Assembly: GCA_030699385.1 (NCBI GenBank)
Contig: JAUYMY010000022.1
Coordinates: forward strand, 44,693-108,692
Length of the DNA stretch: 64,000 nt
Direction: 5' to 3'
Source of the DNA: Methylobacter sp.
GTDB taxonomy: Bacteria > Pseudomonadota > Gammaproteobacteria > Methylococcales > Methylomonadaceae
This document shows, piece by piece, positions 60,298 through 64,000 of the stretch (positions within the stretch are counted from its first letter, which is position 1; the number at the start of each line of letters is the position of its first letter). The notes beneath the pieces were generated by a model. That model made no database searches, was not told the DNA's origin, and worked only from the letters and a program-made list of their open reading frames with translations. The translations under genes were made by a program, and so were the position numbers.

Positions 60298-62245
60298 AAT
60301 TCCACCTGTATTGCGGTAATGTCAGAGTAACCGTCGTGCCCCGGCCTAATTGGCTTTTGACCTTAACAAAGCCGCCATGCAGCCCGGCAATCTGCCGAAC
60401 CAAATATAAACCTAAGCCCGCGCCGGCTACGCGGCCGACCTGTGTGCTGCGAAAAAATTTGTTAAACACCCACTCCAGTTCATTCTCGGTAATGCCAACG
60501 CCTTGATCGGACACCGACAAACACAGTCCACCGTCTTCGCCGATACGTGCAGACAGCTTAATCACACTGCCCACCGGCGAATATTTTCTCGCATTTTCGA
60601 GCAGATTATTGAGCAACACCGACAACAGTGGCGCATCGGCGTAGAGCCAACGCCGCTCGTTCACCGCAGCGGCTATCGACAACTGAAGCTCATGCGTATT
60701 CGCCTGACTATCCTGCTCGCACAGCGTTTGCAATAACGCCGGCAAATCAACCCGCGTCTCAGACAACACCCATTGCTGCGTATCCAGCCGATCAAAACTC
60801 AGATAATTATCAAAAAACTGTGTCATCCGCTGCGCGCCCCGCAAAATGCGCTGCAAAATAGCGAGTGATTCCTCATTCTCGGTCTGCAATTCCAGTAACT
60901 GCGTTGCCGTCTTAATGCTGGCCAGCGGCGAACGCACCTCATGCGACACCATAGCCAAAAACTGGCGCTGATCGTCCAGCGTTTGTTCGGCAACCGTTTT
61001 AGCCTGTTGCAACTCAAAAGTCCGTTCCTTAACTAAAACCTCAAGCCGTTCGCGCTGCCCCAGCTCCTGCTGGGCATGAGCACGCCGTGCCCGATTGAGT
61101 TGATCGACCAAACCACCGAGTATCAATACCGAACTTAACAGCAACGCAACCAGCACCCAATAAAGCCCAACCCAGGGGTCCAATGTCGATTGCCAATGTA
61201 GCGAGGCAAAGTAATAAAGCTGGGAGACCTGCCAAGGCAGCACATAGGCGGCCAAGCCATAACCGCAAAACGGCACACCGTGCCGCGCGGCAAAAAAACC
61301 CAGCACTGGGCTACCGAGGGTCAGCAACAACATCAACACCATCATCAGCAAAACCAAGACACTGTAATAAGGTGACACCGCCATCAACACCGCCAGAAAC
61401 AAAAAACCGGCCATCAACAGCCGCACGACGCGATCCAGACGTGGCATAGCGTGCGCCGTTTTCAACAACAAACGATGCACCCACAGCAACATCAGCGCAC
61501 TCAATGTCATAAAAAAACCAATCGAATGCAACGCCCATGCGGGCGATTCAGGCCATAATTCACGATAGGCCATGCCACTGAAAGCCCAGAGAAACAGCAG
61601 ATAAAACAGCGCCGCCAGACCATAGACAAAAAAGGCTGGCTCGTGTGCGAACACCGTCAACAACAGCCCGAACAACAGCGCCAGCGCCAAAATGCCGGAA
61701 GCAAAATAGACCACCCGCTCTATGCGCCATTCCTGTTGCATAAACTGTTCCGGCCTCCATAAACCGGGTTCAATCACCATCACCGATTCGCCCGCCACCC
61801 GAACCAGCACTTCCTCGGTCGAATGTGGCGCAAGATCAAGCTCAAACACTTGGCTCAACATTGGAATCGCCCGGCTTGAAAACGGCACCGCCATGCCGCC
61901 TCGCGTTTCCCGCAACTGTCCCGATTGGCGATTAAACAGACTGACATGCTGCAATCGGGCTTGACCTATCGCCAGCCAACGGGTCTCAGTTTTATCCCCG
62001 TCATTTTTCAGCCAAATGCGCAGCCAGAAAGCCGAATTGGAGACGCCCAAGTTAATCCGCGAAGCGAGCGAAACCGGACGAAAAGCCAATTGCCCAGCCA
62101 GCACAGCCTCAAGCGTTGCCGTAGCCGACACATCTTCAGCCAGCAGCACCCGCTGCAACTGCGCCGACGCATCACCGGCCGCCAACGGCGCCGACATCAG
62201 CAGCCAGCAACTGACCAATACCGACTTATTCAACCGTTTTAGCAT
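60287..62245 (-). CDS. Sensor histidine kinase with 7TMR-DISM input
   Basis: 652 residues. Signal/first TM, a periplasmic 7TMR-DISMED2 jelly-roll domain (SNSAFWLRIWLKNDGDKTETRWLAIGQARLQHVSLF), seven TMs at about 185-375, then HisKA (FLAMVSHEVRSPLASIKTA) and HATPase (N: LLNNLLENARKYSP; G: DQGVGI; GAGLGLYLVR). DISMED2 is thought to bind carbohydrates or similar small molecules. Pairs with the 59587 regulator. Confidence 0.93.
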   Translation of the reverse strand: MLKRLNKSVLVSCWLLMSAPLAAGDASAQLQRVLLAEDVSATATLEAVLAGQLAFRPVSLASRINLGVSNSAFWLRIWLKNDGDKTETRWLAIGQARLQHVSLFNRQSGQLRETRGGMAVPFSSRAIPMLSQVFELDLAPHSTEEVLVRVAGESVMVIEPGLWRPEQFMQQEWRIERVVYFASGILALALLFGLLLTVFAHEPAFFVYGLAALFYLLFLWAFSGMAYRELWPESPAWALHSIGFFMTLSALMLLWVHRLLLKTAHAMPRLDRVVRLLMAGFLFLAVLMAVSPYYSVLVLLMMVLMLLLTLGSPVLGFFAARHGVPFCGYGLAAYVLPWQVSQLYYFASLHWQSTLDPWVGLYWVLVALLLSSVLILGGLVDQLNRARRAHAQQELGQRERLEVLVKERTFELQQAKTVAEQTLDDQRQFLAMVSHEVRSPLASIKTATQLLELQTENEESLAILQRILRGAQRMTQFFDNYLSFDRLDTQQWVLSETRVDLPALLQTLCEQDSQANTHELQLSIAAAVNERRWLYADAPLLSVLLNNLLENARKYSPVGSVIKLSARIGEDGGLCLSVSDQGVGITENELEWVFNKFFRSTQVGRVAGAGLGLYLVRQIAGLHGGFVKVKSQLGRGTTVTLTLPQYRWNYGQ

Positions 62246-62552
62246 CTATATCCACTCGCTTAATCGCGCCAATGCGCCAAGGCAAAAAATTTACCGGCAG
62301 GATTATAACCTACCGTCTTTGAGGTGATTTCAAACAAATTGTGAAATTTTGGTTACCCACTTAAGACGGGATAATTTTAAGCGAGTAGCTGGGAACGCCA
62401 AGCCCCAGCTTGGCGAGTACCTTCAATGATCGATATTGCCGAGCTGGGGCTCGGCGTTCCCGGTTATTTGTCCATTAACCCCAGCGGGCAGATGAAATAG
62501 AATATTCTATATAATGATTAAAAAGCGCCTCTCATTTTCCAAGGAACTCAAC
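62246..62552. repeat. Intergenic with inverted GGGAACGCC / GGCGTTCCC element
   Basis: GGGAACGCCAAGCCCCAGCTTGGCG (62391 region) faces GCCGAGCTGGGGCTCGGCGTTCCC (62437-62460), about 70 nt across. A MITE-like inverted repeat, related to REP3. No gene. Confidence 0.7.
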
Positions 62553-63368
62553 ATGATCAGCAAATACTTCAACCCCTACACCGATTTTGGTTTTAAAAAA
62601 CTATTTGGTGAAGAAGCGAGCAAAGACTTGTTGGTTGACTTTTTGAACCAGCTGTTGCCCGAGCGGCATCAAATTGCCCAGTTAAGCTTTAAAAATACCG
62701 AGAACATGTCGGATACCCAAGAAGAACGAAAATCTATCTTTGACATCTATTGCGAAAGCAAAACCGGGGAAAAATTCATTGTCGAAATGCAAAAAGCGAA
62801 GATGAATTTTTTTAAAGACCGCTCTTTGTTCTATTCGACCTTTCCGGTGCGCGAGCAAGCCCAAAAAGGCGAATGGGATTTTTATTTGCTGCCGGTGTAT
62901 TTCATTGCCATTTTAGATTTCGTCTACGACGAAGAAGAAGAGGCACGCAAATTCCGCCGTGACGTGTGTTTAAAAGACCAAGATGGCGACATTTTTTACG
63001 ACAAATTGCATTTTAAGTTTTTGCAGATGCCGCTGTTTACCCAACAGGAACATGAATTAGTCACACACTTTGATAAATGGGTGTATTTTCTGAAACACCT
63101 GGAAGATTTTGACCACATCCCCGCAATTTTGAACGAGCCCATTTTTCAAAAAGGCTTTGAAATTGCCGAAGTGTCGCATCTGAGTAGCGACCAATACGAT
63201 GCTTATTTGAAAAGCAGATTGTCTTACAACGAGAATAAGGCGGTGAAGGATACGGCTTTTAGCGATGGTGAAAGAAATAAGGCACTGGATGTTGCAAAAA
63301 TAATGCTTACTAAAGGCTTTGACGTGGACACTATTGCTGAAATCACCAAACTGAAATCTAAACTTTAA
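62553..63368 (+). CDS. Rpn-family nuclease / transposase-like protein 2
   Basis: 271 residues from ATG 62553, with AAGGA upstream; a Met at 62514 is open but not needed. NPYTDFGFKKLFGEEASKDLLVDFLNQ, then SIFDIYCESKTGEKFIVEMQKA (D-x, E-x-Q). No Gly-rich tail as in the 58626 gene. Probably a PD-(D/E)XK DNase. Confidence 0.88.
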   Translation: MISKYFNPYTDFGFKKLFGEEASKDLLVDFLNQLLPERHQIAQLSFKNTENMSDTQEERKSIFDIYCESKTGEKFIVEMQKAKMNFFKDRSLFYSTFPVREQAQKGEWDFYLLPVYFIAILDFVYDEEEEARKFRRDVCLKDQDGDIFYDKLHFKFLQMPLFTQQEHELVTHFDKWVYFLKHLEDFDHIPAILNEPIFQKGFEIAEVSHLSSDQYDAYLKSRLSYNENKAVKDTAFSDGERNKALDVAKIMLTKGFDVDTIAEITKLKSKL

Positions 63369-64000
63369 AATGAACGTGAGGAACGATGAGGTGACTGCAT
63401 TTTTTCAGCATCTTGATGCACAGGATACTTGTAAATTATCTGCGATGTTTTCATTTTTCTCGTTCCCAAGCTCCAGCTCTCATCGTTATACATAAGTTGT
63501 GGGAGCAGCCACCCGGCCGCGAATAGTGCGCGATTGTTCGCGGCCAGGTGGCCGCTCCCACAAATTTCATCTATTTTCACGCGTTCCCAAACGCCTAAAA
63601 TTGTGAACCGGAATACTTGTGTATAACCATGAGAGCTCCAGCTTGGGAATGCATACCACCAAGCTCTGCTTGACGATACCTGTAAACCAAAAACCAATAT
63701 CAATTCTGGCAAGGGAATTGATATTTAAAAAAACAAAGAACAAGGTTACGCAAATTTGTCAAACACATTAGTCATGAGTGTTATGCAAGTACATGAACCG
63801 TATGCTGAAATGCATTTAAAATACCAAGCAGAGCTTGAGGTTAGGCGTTCCCAAGCTGGAGAGACTGTGAAAATATTCCGAATCCAAGCGATTCTCAAGT
63901 CGTCCGGCGTGGCATTTTTTTCGAAAATACAGTTTTTTCTCATATGCAGCTCATTTTTACCCAAACCAAGCCAAAATTCGTCCTTTTTTACGCATATCCC
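63369..64000. repeat. Repeat-rich tail, no gene seen
   Basis: A REP3 palindrome half (63459-63490), a REP1 palindrome (63497-63563) and further REP3 pieces (63585-63680, 63829-63866). Short open frames (such as 63746-63964 on the minus strand) look random. Nothing else is supported. Confidence 0.7.

Noticed and set aside
63369..64000. Possible genes in the tail
   Set aside because: All frames are short, cross repeats and lack ribosome sites.

Overview
The window is a chromosomal segment from a gammaproteobacterium. It carries the replication origin neighbourhood: mnmE-yidC-yidD-rnpA-rpmH on the minus strand, an origin, then dnaA-dnaN-recF-gyrB on the plus strand. Gene content fits an obligate aerobe of the Methylococcales (methanotroph) type: long PstA/PstC forms, a MauG-like di-heme peroxidase, type IV pili, and many palindromic repeats. 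That lineage assignment is an inference from gene style; no methane-oxidation gene is present and no 16S sequence was available.

Layout. Positions 1-4.4 kb hold a ferritin-like protein end, a di-heme peroxidase, a small unknown protein and a TonB siderophore receptor. Positions 4.5-15.5 kb hold the origin block; oriC lies between dnaA and dnaN, and two perfect parS sites lie at the recF/gyrB junction. Positions 15.8-18.8 kb hold a cold-shock protein, a TM2 protein, a UspA protein and a DUF475 membrane protein. Positions 19-25.7 kb hold a phosphate operon (pstS-pstC-pstA-pstB-phoU, minus strand) with a Pho box before pstS. Positions 25.8-28.5 kb hold two small exported proteins, a cupin, apaH and apaG. 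Positions 28.5-36.8 kb are plus strand: an ankyrin protein, mpl, trpD-brnT-brnA-trpC, murI, gapA and pyk, with a tiny lipoprotein on the minus strand.

Positions 37-42.2 kb are an accessory island: an orphan HicB antitoxin, a Sel1-repeat protein preceded by three 31-bp repeats, pilA with a sigma-54 promoter, a REP-associated transposase (RAYT) surrounded by palindromes, a toxin-antitoxin pair and a coiled-coil membrane protein. Positions 42.2-50.1 kb hold pilMNOPQ divergent from the PBP1A gene. Positions 50.2-58.6 kb hold vapBC, secA, a zinc-ribbon/HEAGH membrane protein, rnfH, ratA, an SNF-family transporter, smpB, an isochorismatase-family hydrolase and a HopJ-family protein. Positions 58.6-64 kb hold two Rpn-type nuclease genes on either side of a two-component system, ending in repeats.

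Together this is mostly housekeeping: replication start and segregation marks, membrane protein insertion, phosphate uptake, wall recycling, tryptophan synthesis, lower glycolysis, type IV pilus assembly and protein export. The unusual material is a toxin-antitoxin pair spliced without gaps into a trp operon, parS sites written into recF coding sequence, the RAYT/palindrome island next to pilA, and the iteron-preceded Sel1 gene. No tRNA or rRNA gene and no CRISPR array was seen.
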